DNA of 64,000 nucleotides. Origin: Porticoccus sp963925605. GTDB lineage: Bacteria; Pseudomonadota; Gammaproteobacteria; Pseudomonadales; Porticoccaceae. Under the pieces are notes generated by a model. It made no database searches, was not told the origin of the DNA, and was given only the letters and a program-made list of their open reading frames with translations. The first letter of the stretch is position 1. Each line of letters starts with the position of its first letter. The translations under genes and the position numbers were made by a program. This document shows, piece after piece, positions 8,064 through 16,894 of this stretch. The DNA lies in the NCBI GenBank assembly GCA_963925605.1, contig CAWURY010000011.1, positions 6,608 to 70,607 on the forward strand, in the 5' to 3' direction.

Positions 8064-9242
8064 ATGCCCTTAAAAATACCAACATTTACGGCATGCCTAA
8101 TTCTTCTTATCTCAGGATGTGCTCATCATCAACAGACAAAAGGAATCAGCCATCTTCCAGATAAAAAAATTATTAGCACTGGGGTTGAAGCAGCCTCCCC
8201 TACTTCAATCTTACTGGAACAAAAAAATCTATGGATTAGGCTAAGACAAGGCTTAGATCTTCATAAGTATTATAGTCATCCTGAGCTAGACAAAAAGAAG
8301 CACTGGGACCAAGACAAGCAAAATTATATTAACCAAATAGCAGCAAATGGCAGCCGCTATATGTATTACATTATTGGCGAACTAGAAGCCAATAATATTC
8401 CGCTAGAGCTTGCCCTCTTGCCGGCAATCGAAAGTGGGTACAACCCTTTAGCCCATTCACACAAATATGCATCTGGCTTATGGCAATTTATTCCAGCTAC
8501 CGCTAGACGGTATGGGTTAAAAAGAGATGCTTGGTACGATGCCAGGCTTGATCCTATTGCATCCACAAGTGCTGCAATAGTCTACCTGAAGTATTTGCAC
8601 CAACGCTTTGATGGGGACTGGTTGCTCGCCATAGCCGCATATAACGGCGGCGAAGGAAAAGTAAAAAGAGCTATAAGAAAAAATAAAAGAAAAGGAAGAC
8701 CAACTGACTTTTGGTCATTAGAGCTACCAAGAGAGACGAAATCTTATGTCCCTCGACTGTTAATGCTATCAAGAATGGTAGCTCATCCAAAAAAATACAA
8801 CATTGATCTACCACTCCTTATTAATCAGCCTTACTTTACAAGCATAGACTTAGTTGACCAGATAGACATCTCACAAGCAGCCAGGATGGCCGGCATAGAA
8901 GTCAAGGAAATGCGCCTACTCAATCCAGGGTACAAATTAGGAGCAACTCATCCAGAAATCCCTCAAACACTCCTGCTACCTCTCAAATCAAAAGAAATCT
9001 TCTTGGCTTCTTTGAAAAAAACCCCTAAGGAAAAATGGTCCCCAATAAAAATATATATAGCCAAACAAGGAGACACTCTTTCAGAAATCGCCCTCAAGCA
9101 CGGCCTGAGCACCGAGTCTTTAATTCGCAGCAATAATATTCACAACCATATTATTCAAATTGGCCAAAAGATAAAACTACCTGGGACTGGACTTGATTCA
9201 AGTTCAGCCACCCATAGAGTGAAAAGCGGTGACTCTTTATGA
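8064..9242 (+). CDS. mltD: Membrane-bound lytic murein transglycosylase D, truncated in its second LysM repeat
   Basis: The protein begins with a lipoprotein signal whose lipobox is LISGC, so it should be anchored to the outer membrane. Next comes a goose-type/Slt lytic transglycosylase domain with the catalytic Glu in LPAIESGYNP, followed by SGLWQFIPATARRYG and AIAAYNGGEGKV. One complete LysM repeat follows (IYIAKQGDTLSEIA to IKLPG). The second LysM opens normally (HRVKSGDSL) but meets TGA at 9240-9242, exactly where LysM repeats usually carry Trp. The remainder of the repeat is intact in frame. Catalysis is probably preserved while peptidoglycan anchoring is weakened. I use the ATG at 8064; a GTG at 8058 is also possible. 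Confidence 0.88.
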   Translation: MPLKIPTFTACLILLISGCAHHQQTKGISHLPDKKIISTGVEAASPTSILLEQKNLWIRLRQGLDLHKYYSHPELDKKKHWDQDKQNYINQIAANGSRYMYYIIGELEANNIPLELALLPAIESGYNPLAHSHKYASGLWQFIPATARRYGLKRDAWYDARLDPIASTSAAIVYLKYLHQRFDGDWLLAIAAYNGGEGKVKRAIRKNKRKGRPTDFWSLELPRETKSYVPRLLMLSRMVAHPKKYNIDLPLLINQPYFTSIDLVDQIDISQAARMAGIEVKEMRLLNPGYKLGATHPEIPQTLLLPLKSKEIFLASLKKTPKEKWSPIKIYIAKQGDTLSEIALKHGLSTESLIRSNNIHNHIIQIGQKIKLPGTGLDSSSATHRVKSGDSL

Positions 9243-9353
9243 AAAATTGCAAAAAAACACAACGTCCCAATAAAAAATATTGTCGGATGGAATGATATAA
9301 ATCTTGCAAATCCACTTAACATTGGAGAGGAGTTAAAAATAAGCACTAACTAA
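9243..9353 (+). pseudogene. Detached 3' remnant of mltD (rest of LysM repeat 2)
   Basis: Directly after the TGA, the same frame reads on for 36 codons (KIAKKHNVPIKN, then GWNDINLANPLNIGEELK) to a TAA at 9351-9353. This is the missing part of a LysM repeat. With the stop read as one residue, the full protein would be about 431 aa, near E. coli MltD (452 aa). TGA serves as an ordinary stop in neighbouring genes (for example nqrC, nqrD, nqrE and mfd), so a recoded genetic code is not the explanation. Confidence 0.8.
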
Positions 9354-9362
9354 ATTGCTTGC

Positions 9363-9385
9363 TTGGCTGAGCCCTATGGAGCCAA
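9363..9385. terminator. Weak hairpin between mltD and nqrM, possible terminator
   Basis: TTGGCT (9363-9368) and AGCCAA (9380-9385) can pair around an 11-base loop, followed on the plus strand by an AT-rich stretch with TATTTTTCTTT. It sits between the convergent ends of mltD and nqrM and partly precedes the nqrM stop. The stem is short, so the assignment is tentative. Confidence 0.35.
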
Positions 9386-9389
9386 AAAT

Positions 9390-9653
9390 CTATTTTTCTT
9401 TAGCCTGGCTGAAGACATCGTAAGCCAAGTCAATATCGCTATACTGTGTTATTTTTCCTTCATTGTCTTGAGATAATTCATCACATTTATTTGGGTCATC
9501 TCCACACAAATCGCATGTATAATCACTTTCATTTAAGGCTTCACCTATGCCGCCACAAGATCCCTTTAATGGAGTTTTTCCCAGAATTACGCCAACAGCC
9601 ATGCCTGCCATAATTAACACCAAAACAAAAAATGCAAGTAACGACTCGAGCAC
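9390..9653 (-). CDS. nqrM: Na+-NQR maturation protein NqrM
   Basis: This 87-residue protein has one N-terminal membrane helix (residues 4-24) and the Cys-rich motif of the NqrM (DUF539) family: KGSCGGIG, then CDLCGDDPNKC. NqrM is required to assemble the iron site held by Cys residues of NqrD and NqrE in the sodium-pumping NADH:quinone oxidoreductase. It sits two bases after apbE at the end of the nqr operon, its usual place. All expected Cys residues are present, so the pump should be maturable. Confidence 0.92.
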   Translation of the reverse strand: MLESLLAFFVLVLIMAGMAVGVILGKTPLKGSCGGIGEALNESDYTCDLCGDDPNKCDELSQDNEGKITQYSDIDLAYDVFSQAKEK

Positions 9654-9655
9654 AG

Positions 9656-10735
9656 CTACTCTCCAAGTAAATAAGGGGAAAAATATGAAGAATAAACAAC
9701 ATCAAAACTATCTAGCTTCTTCACCAAAAAATAGGCCGGAAGACTATTATTTTCCGCAAGAGCAAGAGCCTTTTCAGGTCCCAAAACCATCATAACTGTA
9801 GCTAAGGCATCTGCTTTAGCAGCACTTTCAGCAATAACAGTAACCGAGGCTAAATTATGTGTAATAGGGTAGCCTGTTCGTGGATCGATAGTATGAGAAT
9901 ATCTCTTACCATTCTTTTCAAAATAGTTTCGGTAATCCCCAGAGGTTGCTACACCAGAATCCTTTATTTGGATAACTTGCTGTACGCCATCCTGCATAAA
10001 AGAAGGTTTTTCAATGGCAATACGCCAATTTTTACCATCCGGTCTTTCTCCCTGGATTCGCAGTTCTCCGCCTACCTCTATCAAGTAATTTCTTACCCCC
10101 AATGAATTCAGTAACTCGGCAACAGTATCTACAGCGTAACCTTTTGCTACAGCCGAAAGATCAATCTTGATATCATCAAGTCGTGTTGCTAAATATTTTT
10201 GCTTATCTATAGCAAGCTTATCAAACCCAACGAACGGAAGAAGGCTATCGATCAATTCGTGAGATGGGATGATATCCTTAGATTTTTGAGGACCAAACCC
10301 CCAAAGATCTACCAACGAGGCTACAGTTGGATCAAAGTATCCGTCAGACAAAACAAAAATGTCTTGGGCTATTGACAATACATCTATCATTTCTGGAGAA
10401 ACAGCTTGAGGTTGGTTTATTGAGGAGGCATTAAGGAGCATAAGCTCAGATTTTTTGTCATATGTTGTAAATATCTTATTAATTTTTTGCAACTGATCAT
10501 CTATTAATTTTCTTGTATTTTCAGGAAGAAGTTTATCCACTGCCACCATCTTTACCTGGTAAGTTGTACCCATAACTTCGCCAGAATAAACCAATTCCTC
10601 TGGATGATTGACGCAACCAACAAGGCCTATAAAAAAGAAAGCCGGCAGCAAGAATATGACTTTATTATGAAGAATTTTTAACAAAAACGAGGCGCTAAGC
10701 CCCGTTCTTATTAATTTTATAGTGCTTGGAGACAT
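9656..10735 (-). CDS. apbE: FAD:protein FMN transferase ApbE
   Basis: ApbE attaches FMN covalently to threonines of NqrB and NqrC, using FAD as donor, on the periplasmic side. The protein has an N-terminal hydrophobic segment ending in a lipobox-like GLVGC, the MGTTYQVKM start of the ApbE domain, VDLWGFGP, a DLSAVAKGYAVD segment, YLIEVGGELRIQG and the C-terminal SHTIDPRTGYP motif. I place the start at the ATG at 10735 (359 aa); an open frame continues upstream to a TTG at 10804, which would overlap nqrF. No strong ribosome site decides this. It lies between nqrF and nqrM, as expected for a dedicated flavinylation gene. Confidence 0.92.
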   Translation of the reverse strand: MSPSTIKLIRTGLSASFLLKILHNKVIFLLPAFFFIGLVGCVNHPEELVYSGEVMGTTYQVKMVAVDKLLPENTRKLIDDQLQKINKIFTTYDKKSELMLLNASSINQPQAVSPEMIDVLSIAQDIFVLSDGYFDPTVASLVDLWGFGPQKSKDIIPSHELIDSLLPFVGFDKLAIDKQKYLATRLDDIKIDLSAVAKGYAVDTVAELLNSLGVRNYLIEVGGELRIQGERPDGKNWRIAIEKPSFMQDGVQQVIQIKDSGVATSGDYRNYFEKNGKRYSHTIDPRTGYPITHNLASVTVIAESAAKADALATVMMVLGPEKALALAENNSLPAYFLVKKLDSFDVVYSSYFSPYLLGE

Positions 10736-10751
10736 TTTATGCACTAAATCG

Positions 10752-11975
10752 TTATCCACCAAAATCATCAAGGAATATATTGTCTCTCTCAACTCCAAGA
10801 TCAAGCAACATGGAGATAACAGCTGAATTCATCATGGGCGGGCCACACATATAGTATTCGCAGTCTTCAGGCGCTGGATGTTCTTTTAGGTAGTTTTCAT
10901 AAAGAACTTGATGGATAAAGCCTTTGTGTCCGTCCCACTTATCTTCTGGTTGATCGTCAGAAAGGGCTAGATGCCATTCAAAATTATCATTTTCTCCAGC
11001 AAGAGTATCGTACTCATCATTATAGAAGCATTCGCGCATTGAGCGAGCGCCGTACCAGAATGAAATTTTACGGTCAGTTTTTAACCGACGAAGCTGATCA
11101 AATAAATGTGATCGCATTGGTGCCATTCCTGCACCTCCTCCAATGAATATCATCTCGGCTGAGGTATCTTTGGCAAAAAATTCACCAAATGGGCCAAAGA
11201 CATTAACCTTATCACCAGGCTTTAGATTAAACGCCCATGAAGACATGATCCCGGGTGGAATACCCTCTGTTCCAGGAGGCGGTGTTGCACACCGAATATT
11301 AAATTTAACTATTCCTTTTTCTTCCGGATAATTAGCCATTGAGTAGGCTCTAATGACGGACTCATTAACTATAGATTCATGTTTAAAGAATCCAAAACGA
11401 TCCCAATCAGCTCGATACTCGCCCTCTATGTCAAAATCACTATATTTAACATGGTGGGGTGGGCACTCTAGCTGAACATAACCACCAGCTTTAAAGTCAA
11501 CACTTTCACCATCAGGCAAACGGAGGGTCAACTCTTTAATAAAAGTAGCGACATTGGGGTTGGCTTCAACGGTACATTCCCACTGCTTAACGCCAAAGAC
11601 CTCTTCTGGAACAATAACCTTCATATCCTGCTTTACAGGGGTCTGACAAGACAGCCGCCATCCTTCGCTAGCCTCACGTTTAGAAAAATGAGCCTCTTCG
11701 GTTGGAAGCATAGAGCCGCCGCCTTCAGTAACAATACACTTGCACTGAGCACAAGTACCGCCGCCGCCACATGCAGACGCAAGAAACAAACCAGCATTAG
11801 AAAGGGTTAGCAATAATTTATCACCAGATGGCACAGTAATGTTTTTTTCACCGTTAACATCAATTGTAACCAGTCCCGTGCTAACTAGCTTCTCTCGAGC
11901 AGCCAAAATAAAACTAACCAGAGCTAACACAACGGCTGTGAACATTCCGACACCAAGCAAAATCTCTAAATTCAT
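10752..11975 (-). CDS. nqrF: Na+-translocating NADH:quinone reductase subunit F
   Basis: NqrF takes electrons from NADH into the pump. The 407-residue protein shows an N-terminal membrane helix, a plant-type ferredoxin domain with 2Fe-2S cysteines in SACGGGGTCAQCKC and LSCQTP (residues about 68-112), a FAD-binding domain with RAYSMANYP, and an NADH-binding domain with IGGGAGMAPMRSH and YMCGPPMM. It ends in the conserved DDFGG. Length matches Vibrio NqrF (about 408 aa). The ATG at 11975 has GGAG about ten bases upstream. It follows nqrE by 22 bases. Confidence 0.97.
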   Translation of the reverse strand: MNLEILLGVGMFTAVVLALVSFILAAREKLVSTGLVTIDVNGEKNITVPSGDKLLLTLSNAGLFLASACGGGGTCAQCKCIVTEGGGSMLPTEEAHFSKREASEGWRLSCQTPVKQDMKVIVPEEVFGVKQWECTVEANPNVATFIKELTLRLPDGESVDFKAGGYVQLECPPHHVKYSDFDIEGEYRADWDRFGFFKHESIVNESVIRAYSMANYPEEKGIVKFNIRCATPPPGTEGIPPGIMSSWAFNLKPGDKVNVFGPFGEFFAKDTSAEMIFIGGGAGMAPMRSHLFDQLRRLKTDRKISFWYGARSMRECFYNDEYDTLAGENDNFEWHLALSDDQPEDKWDGHKGFIHQVLYENYLKEHPAPEDCEYYMCGPPMMNSAVISMLLDLGVERDNIFLDDFGG

Positions 11976-11997
11976 AAATATTTTTTCTCCACAGCTA

Positions 11998-12615
11998 TCA
12001 AAGGTCTATTCCACCAAAGGACATAAAGCCTAATGACATGAGGCCAACAGTTATAAAAGTAATACCCAAACCCTGAAGGCCTTCAGGTACATCGCTATAT
12101 TTAAGTTTTTCGCGTATGCCAGCCAGCGCCAAAATTGCTAGCGCCCAACCAAAGCCAGCCCCTAATCCGTATACCGTACTCTCAGCTAAGTTATAGTCAC
12201 GCTCGACCATAAACAAAGCCGCACCTAAAATTGCACAATTAACAGTTATCAGCGGCAAAAAGACACCGAGGGCGTTATAAAGGGCCGGGACGTATTTGTC
12301 TAAAAACATCTCCATAATTTGAACAATAGCAGCAATAACACCGATATAACTTAGCAACCCAAGAAAACTTAGATCCACCTTATCCATGCCTTCTATGCCA
12401 GTCCATATTAAGGCACCTTCAGTCAGCAAGTACTTAAATATCAGATGGTTGGCAGGTACAGTGACCGCTAAAACTACAATTACAGCAATGCCAAGACCTA
12501 GGGCAGCTTGAATCTTTTTTGAGATAGCTAAAAATGTACACATCCCCAGAAAAAAAGACAAGGCCATATTTTCAATAAAAACAGACCGAACAAATAAACT
12601 TAAATAATGCTCCAT
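11998..12615 (-). CDS. nqrE: Na+-translocating NADH:quinone reductase subunit E
   Basis: This 205-residue integral membrane subunit has six predicted helices and the family hallmarks SVFIENMALSFFLGMCTFLA near the N terminus and VNCAILGAALFMVERDY. Together with NqrD it forms an inverted pair of membrane subunits that hold an iron centre through conserved Cys residues (GMCTF and VNCAI here). The ATG overlaps the nqrD stop by one base (TGATG), indicating coupled translation. Length agrees with known NqrE (about 198-202 aa). Confidence 0.97.
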   Translation of the reverse strand: MEHYLSLFVRSVFIENMALSFFLGMCTFLAISKKIQAALGLGIAVIVVLAVTVPANHLIFKYLLTEGALIWTGIEGMDKVDLSFLGLLSYIGVIAAIVQIMEMFLDKYVPALYNALGVFLPLITVNCAILGAALFMVERDYNLAESTVYGLGAGFGWALAILALAGIREKLKYSDVPEGLQGLGITFITVGLMSLGFMSFGGIDL

Positions 12616-13280
12616 CAGGCAGTTTCCCCCTTAGATGAATTTGGTGCAATCTTGAAATCAGGGGCTTCAACTTGGCCTTTTTTCCAAACCCTTAAACCCC
12701 AAATAAAAAGACCAATCAAGAAAAAAGCACTTGGTGGCAGAAGCAACAGTCCATTTGGTACATACCAGCCGCCATTGCTCGCTAAGGAGAAAACCTCAAG
12801 GCCGTATAGTTTACCTGTTCCAAATAGCTCTCGGATAAATGCCAGCGCTAGCAACATTACGCTGTACCCAAAACCATTTCCAATTCCGTCTAAGAAACTA
12901 CTTACGGGCGGATTTTTCATTGCGTAACCTTCAGCTCGACCCATAACAATACAATTAGTAATAATTAACCCAACAAATACAGAAAGCTGCTTGCTGATAT
13001 CATAAGCTACAGCTTTAAGCACCTGATCAACAAGGATAACCACAGAAGCTATGATAGTCATTTGCACGATGATTCTAATGCTGCCTGGGATTTGATTTCT
13101 TATCAGCGATATCAACATAGATGAGATTGCTGTCACAACCGTTAAACTAATACACATAACCATGGTAACCTTCAGGCTAGAGGTTACAGCAAGCGCAGAA
13201 CATATTCCTAAGATTTGAAGTGCAATTGGATTTTCATTAAAAATTGGTTTTAATAGAATATCACTCATTTTTCTAGCCAA
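12615..13280 (-). CDS. nqrD: Na+-translocating NADH:quinone reductase subunit D
   Basis: This is the second of the paired membrane subunits, with six hydrophobic segments, LGICSALAVTSSLKV near the N terminus and ITNCIVMGRAEGYAMKN in the middle; the two conserved Cys contribute to the NqrD/NqrE iron site. I place the start at TTG 13280 because GGGAGG lies seven bases before it and the resulting N terminus resembles known NqrD length; an ATG at 13268 lacks a good ribosome site. The gene begins at the end of nqrC. Product about 221 aa. Confidence 0.95.
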   Translation of the reverse strand: MARKMSDILLKPIFNENPIALQILGICSALAVTSSLKVTMVMCISLTVVTAISSMLISLIRNQIPGSIRIIVQMTIIASVVILVDQVLKAVAYDISKQLSVFVGLIITNCIVMGRAEGYAMKNPPVSSFLDGIGNGFGYSVMLLALAFIRELFGTGKLYGLEVFSLASNGGWYVPNGLLLLPPSAFFLIGLFIWGLRVWKKGQVEAPDFKIAPNSSKGETA

Positions 13281-13282
13281 GA

Positions 13283-14053
13283 TCAAGCCTCCCCTGCACG
13301 TAGATTGGAAAGGAACGGAGAAAATCCATTTTCACCCATCCAGAATTTTATTAGATTATCTACCCCGCGACTTGTTAAAGTTGCTCCAGATAAACTATCT
13401 ATTTCATATATTGACTCAGGTCGACTAAGGTCAACCTTCCCTCTAACAACGGTCAATGCTTGCTTGTTGTTTGAATCGTAACTTTTCTTACCTATCCATT
13501 GTGCTTTCCATAATGGGTTATCGATCTCACCTCCCAAACCAGGGGTTTCAGCATGCTCATAGAAGCCAAGACCAGCGACAGTATTCAAGTCAGACTCTAG
13601 GGCGACAAACCCATACAATGTTGACCAAAGACCGTATCCCTTTATGGGTAAAATAATTTTTTCCAAGCCCGCGTCTCCCTCTACAACATATACAATCATA
13701 TACTTGGGAAGGCGGCCAATTTTGGCAATATCAGCATCTCCAAGATCAACAGACAGCTCTGGATCCTTGGAGGCTTTTCGTTGGTTGTAGCTATCTAAAT
13801 CTACTGCGTCGCTGAATTTTCCTGTAGACAGATCGACCGCTCGAGCAGTTATACTGGCAAATTTTTCATTAACGTCATCGCCTTCCTGTAGCATTCCCGC
13901 AGCAGCAAGTATATTTGTTTTTCGATCAAGATCCTTATTAGCCTGCTGAGCTGGCCGCAACAAAACAGCTGCTGTAGACACAATCACTGAGCAAACAATA
14001 CACAGTACTAAGGCAACTTTAATAGTTTTTAAAGTAGAGTTATTGTTAGCCAC
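13283..14053 (-). CDS. nqrC: Na+-translocating NADH:quinone reductase subunit C
   Basis: NqrC carries a covalent FMN on the periplasmic side. The protein has one N-terminal membrane helix (about residues 11-33) and an FMN-binding domain whose attachment site is the Thr in SLSGATLTSRG near the C terminus. The upstream PIKGYGLWSTLYGF and HAETPGLGGEI segments are also typical. I place the start at GTG 14053, which overlaps the nqrB stop (GTGGCTAA) and has AGGAG at good distance; this gives 256 aa. It depends on ApbE, encoded at the end of the same operon. Confidence 0.96.
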   Translation of the reverse strand: MANNNSTLKTIKVALVLCIVCSVIVSTAAVLLRPAQQANKDLDRKTNILAAAGMLQEGDDVNEKFASITARAVDLSTGKFSDAVDLDSYNQRKASKDPELSVDLGDADIAKIGRLPKYMIVYVVEGDAGLEKIILPIKGYGLWSTLYGFVALESDLNTVAGLGFYEHAETPGLGGEIDNPLWKAQWIGKKSYDSNNKQALTVVRGKVDLSRPESIYEIDSLSGATLTSRGVDNLIKFWMGENGFSPFLSNLRAGEA

Positions 14054-15248
14054 GAGCCATTCTCCTTTTGATGTTAGCTTCAACTACAAAGTGATCTATT
14101 AGCGGAGAAAATAAATTAGCGAACAATATCGCCAGCATCATTCCTTCAGGGTAAGCAGGATTAACAACTCTAATCAATACAACCATTACCCCGATCAACA
14201 GGCCATACCAGATTTTTCCTGTGTCTGTCATGGATGCTGACACGGGGTCTGTTGCCATAAAAACCAACCCAAAAGCAAAGCTGCCCATAACCAAGTGCCA
14301 GTGCCAAGGAACACCAAACATTGGGTTTGTCTCTGAACCAATAAAATTAAACAGTGTAGATAGAAGGACCATACCAACAAGAACCCCCAGCATAATACGC
14401 CAAGCTGCGATTTTTGTGAGAAGCAAAACGACAGCGCCGATAAGAATCGCGAGAGTGGATGTTTCACCAATTGAGCCTTGTTTATTGCCAATAAATGCAT
14501 CAAACCAAGTAAGATTCTGCTGTACCGCCTCAATACCATAATTAGCAGCAACCGAAAGCGCTGTTGCGCCCGTGTAACCATCAACAGCAGTCCAGACAGC
14601 ATCCCCTGATAGTTCAGCAGGGTATGCGAAGAAAAGGAAAGCGCGCCCTGTTAACGCAGGATTGAGGAAATTTTTTCCTGTTCCTCCAAAAACCTCCTTA
14701 CCAATAACAACACCAAAACTTATCCCTAAAGCTACTTGCCATAATGGTATATCTGGAGGGCAAATTAAAGCGAACAGGATAGAGGTTACAAAAAATCCCT
14801 CATTAATTTCGTGGCCCCTCACGGAAGCAAATACAACCTCCCAGAAGCCTCCCGCTATAAATGTCACCATATAAATAGGGACAAAGTAGGCTGCACCATA
14901 AAACATACAATCCCAGATACTTAAAGGATCATGTCCGGCAAATAATACAATGATAGCCTCATGCCAGTCAGTTGCGTAGGTTGCTTCAGATGCAGCGAGG
15001 ATAGTGTTTGCCTGAAAGCCAAGATTGTACATCCCATAAAACATTGCTGGAAATGCGGCAAGCCAAACAGTTATCATTACTCGTTTTAAGTCAATACCAT
15101 CTCGAATATGCGAACCATTTTTTGTGACGGACCCTGGTGAGTAAAAAATTGTATCAACCGCTTCATAAAGAGCAAACCAGCCCTCTAGTTTTCCGCCTTT
15201 ATGGAAATGCGGTTCAATTCTATCTAGATAGCTACGCAATACTTTCAC
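14046..15248 (-). CDS. nqrB: Na+-translocating NADH:quinone reductase subunit B
   Basis: NqrB is the main membrane subunit of the sodium pump. The 400-residue protein has about ten hydrophobic segments. The covalent FMN site is the Thr in the GYTGATALS motif (the family pattern is SGAT or TGAT), and GYTGATALS lies shortly after the NPALTGRAFLFFAYP segment. An N-terminal cytoplasmic stretch (LDRIEPHFHKGG) is also conserved. It starts two bases after nqrA ends, and its stop overlaps the nqrC start, so the operon is tightly packed. Confidence 0.97.
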   Translation of the reverse strand: MKVLRSYLDRIEPHFHKGGKLEGWFALYEAVDTIFYSPGSVTKNGSHIRDGIDLKRVMITVWLAAFPAMFYGMYNLGFQANTILAASEATYATDWHEAIIVLFAGHDPLSIWDCMFYGAAYFVPIYMVTFIAGGFWEVVFASVRGHEINEGFFVTSILFALICPPDIPLWQVALGISFGVVIGKEVFGGTGKNFLNPALTGRAFLFFAYPAELSGDAVWTAVDGYTGATALSVAANYGIEAVQQNLTWFDAFIGNKQGSIGETSTLAILIGAVVLLLTKIAAWRIMLGVLVGMVLLSTLFNFIGSETNPMFGVPWHWHLVMGSFAFGLVFMATDPVSASMTDTGKIWYGLLIGVMVVLIRVVNPAYPEGMMLAILFANLFSPLIDHFVVEANIKRRMARG

Positions 15249-15250
15249 TA

Positions 15251-16618
15251 TCAGCCCTCCTTCTCAATACGTGCCAGATTATCTCTCAGAATTGGACCAT
15301 ACTCATATTTCCCCACACAAACATAGCTGCAAAGAGCTAAATCTTCTTCTTCAAGCTCTAGACAGCCGAGTTTTTGCGCCATTTCTGTATCACCAACAAT
15401 TAAAGCACGCAAGAGCTGCGTAGGAAGTATGTCCAAAGGCATCACCTTTTCATAGTTGCCAATAGGCACCATGGCTCTCTCGCTTCCATTTGTGTTTGTA
15501 CTAAAACTCAAGTTTTTTTCTTGAGCTGAACCGAAAGAAGAAAGGTAGATGGGCATGGCCGAATGTCGCTTAATACCCAAAGAAATATAGCGGAAGAATT
15601 CACGCTGATATCCTTCGATAATTATAGCAACTTGGGTATGATAGCGACCTAAAAAAGAAAGTGCTCCATCGGCATGCTCGGCAGATGCAATGCGACCTGA
15701 TAGCAAAGATCCTGAGATAACTCGATTATCCCCCCTATCGGTCTCATTGATGATTAATTCATTAATATTTGCACCAATACGGGTTCGCACTAAACGCGGA
15801 TTAAGAGCCTGAGGTCCACACAAAGCTACTACCCTTCGAGTATCAATGCAGCCAGTAGTGAACAATACACCTATAGCCAGCACATCTTGGTAACCTATTA
15901 CCCATACAGTTTTTTTAGCGCTAACAGGGTCTATAAAATGAATGTGTGTACCGGCAAGACCAGATGGATGAGGGCCTGTAAATCTTTGCAGTTGAACACC
16001 ATCCAGATTTTCTCCAGAAATTACAGTATCACCTGAAATACAAAGATGAACCGGCCCCTCTGTGAGGCGCCCCAATACTAACAACCCATCTTCAAAATCT
16101 TTTTCTCTCTCGGCAATAACCACATCTGGATTTACCGCTAATGGATTTGTATCAATAGCAGTAACAAAAATTGAACTGGGTGACTCAGAAAAGGGGGAAG
16201 GGACCTTAGAATATGGTCGAGTTCGCAATGCTGTCCATAGGCCAGATGAAACCAAGCTCTCAACTACACTACTCCTAGACAAAAGTGGCAAATTTGTAGA
16301 AGCATACTGCGTAAATGTTTCCTGTTCATCTCCATCTACATCAATAACTATAGATTGAAAAACACGACGTTCTCCGCGATTAATAGACGAGACAATACCG
16401 GAAGCAGGTGAAGTGTAGAGTACCCCTTCGGTTCTCTTGTCAGAGAAAAGTAGCTGGCCAAGCTTGACTCTATCGCCAACTTTGACTGACATCGTAGGCT
16501 TCATGCCAATATAATCATCACCAATAACAGCAACAGATCTAATGACAGGCCCTTTGTGTATAACCTGTTCAGGGGAACCGGGTACAGGGATATCTAAACC
16601 CCGAGAAATCTTAACCAT
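15251..16618 (-). CDS. nqrA: Na+-translocating NADH:quinone reductase subunit A
   Basis: This is the first gene of the nqr operon. The 455-residue protein matches NqrA along its length (Vibrio 446 aa): GLDIPVPGSPEQVI at the N terminus, SDKRTEGVLYTSPASGIVSSINRGERR, AGTHIHFIDPVSAKKTVWVIGYQDV and the C-terminal segment around ELEEEDLALCSYVCVGKYEYGP. NqrA is the peripheral subunit near the quinone site. The ATG lies at 16618, and the 276 bases upstream separate it from gap on the same strand, so the operon promoter is probably there. Confidence 0.97.
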   Translation of the reverse strand: MVKISRGLDIPVPGSPEQVIHKGPVIRSVAVIGDDYIGMKPTMSVKVGDRVKLGQLLFSDKRTEGVLYTSPASGIVSSINRGERRVFQSIVIDVDGDEQETFTQYASTNLPLLSRSSVVESLVSSGLWTALRTRPYSKVPSPFSESPSSIFVTAIDTNPLAVNPDVVIAEREKDFEDGLLVLGRLTEGPVHLCISGDTVISGENLDGVQLQRFTGPHPSGLAGTHIHFIDPVSAKKTVWVIGYQDVLAIGVLFTTGCIDTRRVVALCGPQALNPRLVRTRIGANINELIINETDRGDNRVISGSLLSGRIASAEHADGALSFLGRYHTQVAIIIEGYQREFFRYISLGIKRHSAMPIYLSSFGSAQEKNLSFSTNTNGSERAMVPIGNYEKVMPLDILPTQLLRALIVGDTEMAQKLGCLELEEEDLALCSYVCVGKYEYGPILRDNLARIEKEG

Positions 16619-16894
16619 AGAATAAAACCCAAAAAGCTATTTTTTAATTAACTATTGCTCTTAACTAAGACGAGCCCCAAATAAAAGCCATATAACTTTG
16701 CAAAAAGTTACATTTTTAATAAATTTTTATTTAAAGTTACTAGGATTTAAAGTCACACTATTATACGTGATTATATAAAACACGAACAATTTTTACTGCG
16801 AATTAAACTGCATCTTTCTATATTAGATGCAAAAATTTTACCTTATGTATCCAGAGACAAAGTTATCTCAAAAATAAAAAAAATACCAAACAAA

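Noticed and set aside
9231..9353. TGA read as Trp (genetic code 4)
   Set aside because: nqrC, nqrD, nqrE and mfd end naturally at TGA with downstream genes in conserved positions, so TGA is a stop in this genome.
16693..16710. Small inverted repeat TAACTTT-GCAA-AAAGTTA upstream of nqrA
   Set aside because: The stem is only seven AT-rich pairs, which is common by chance in this spacer; no T-run or matching operator makes it specific.
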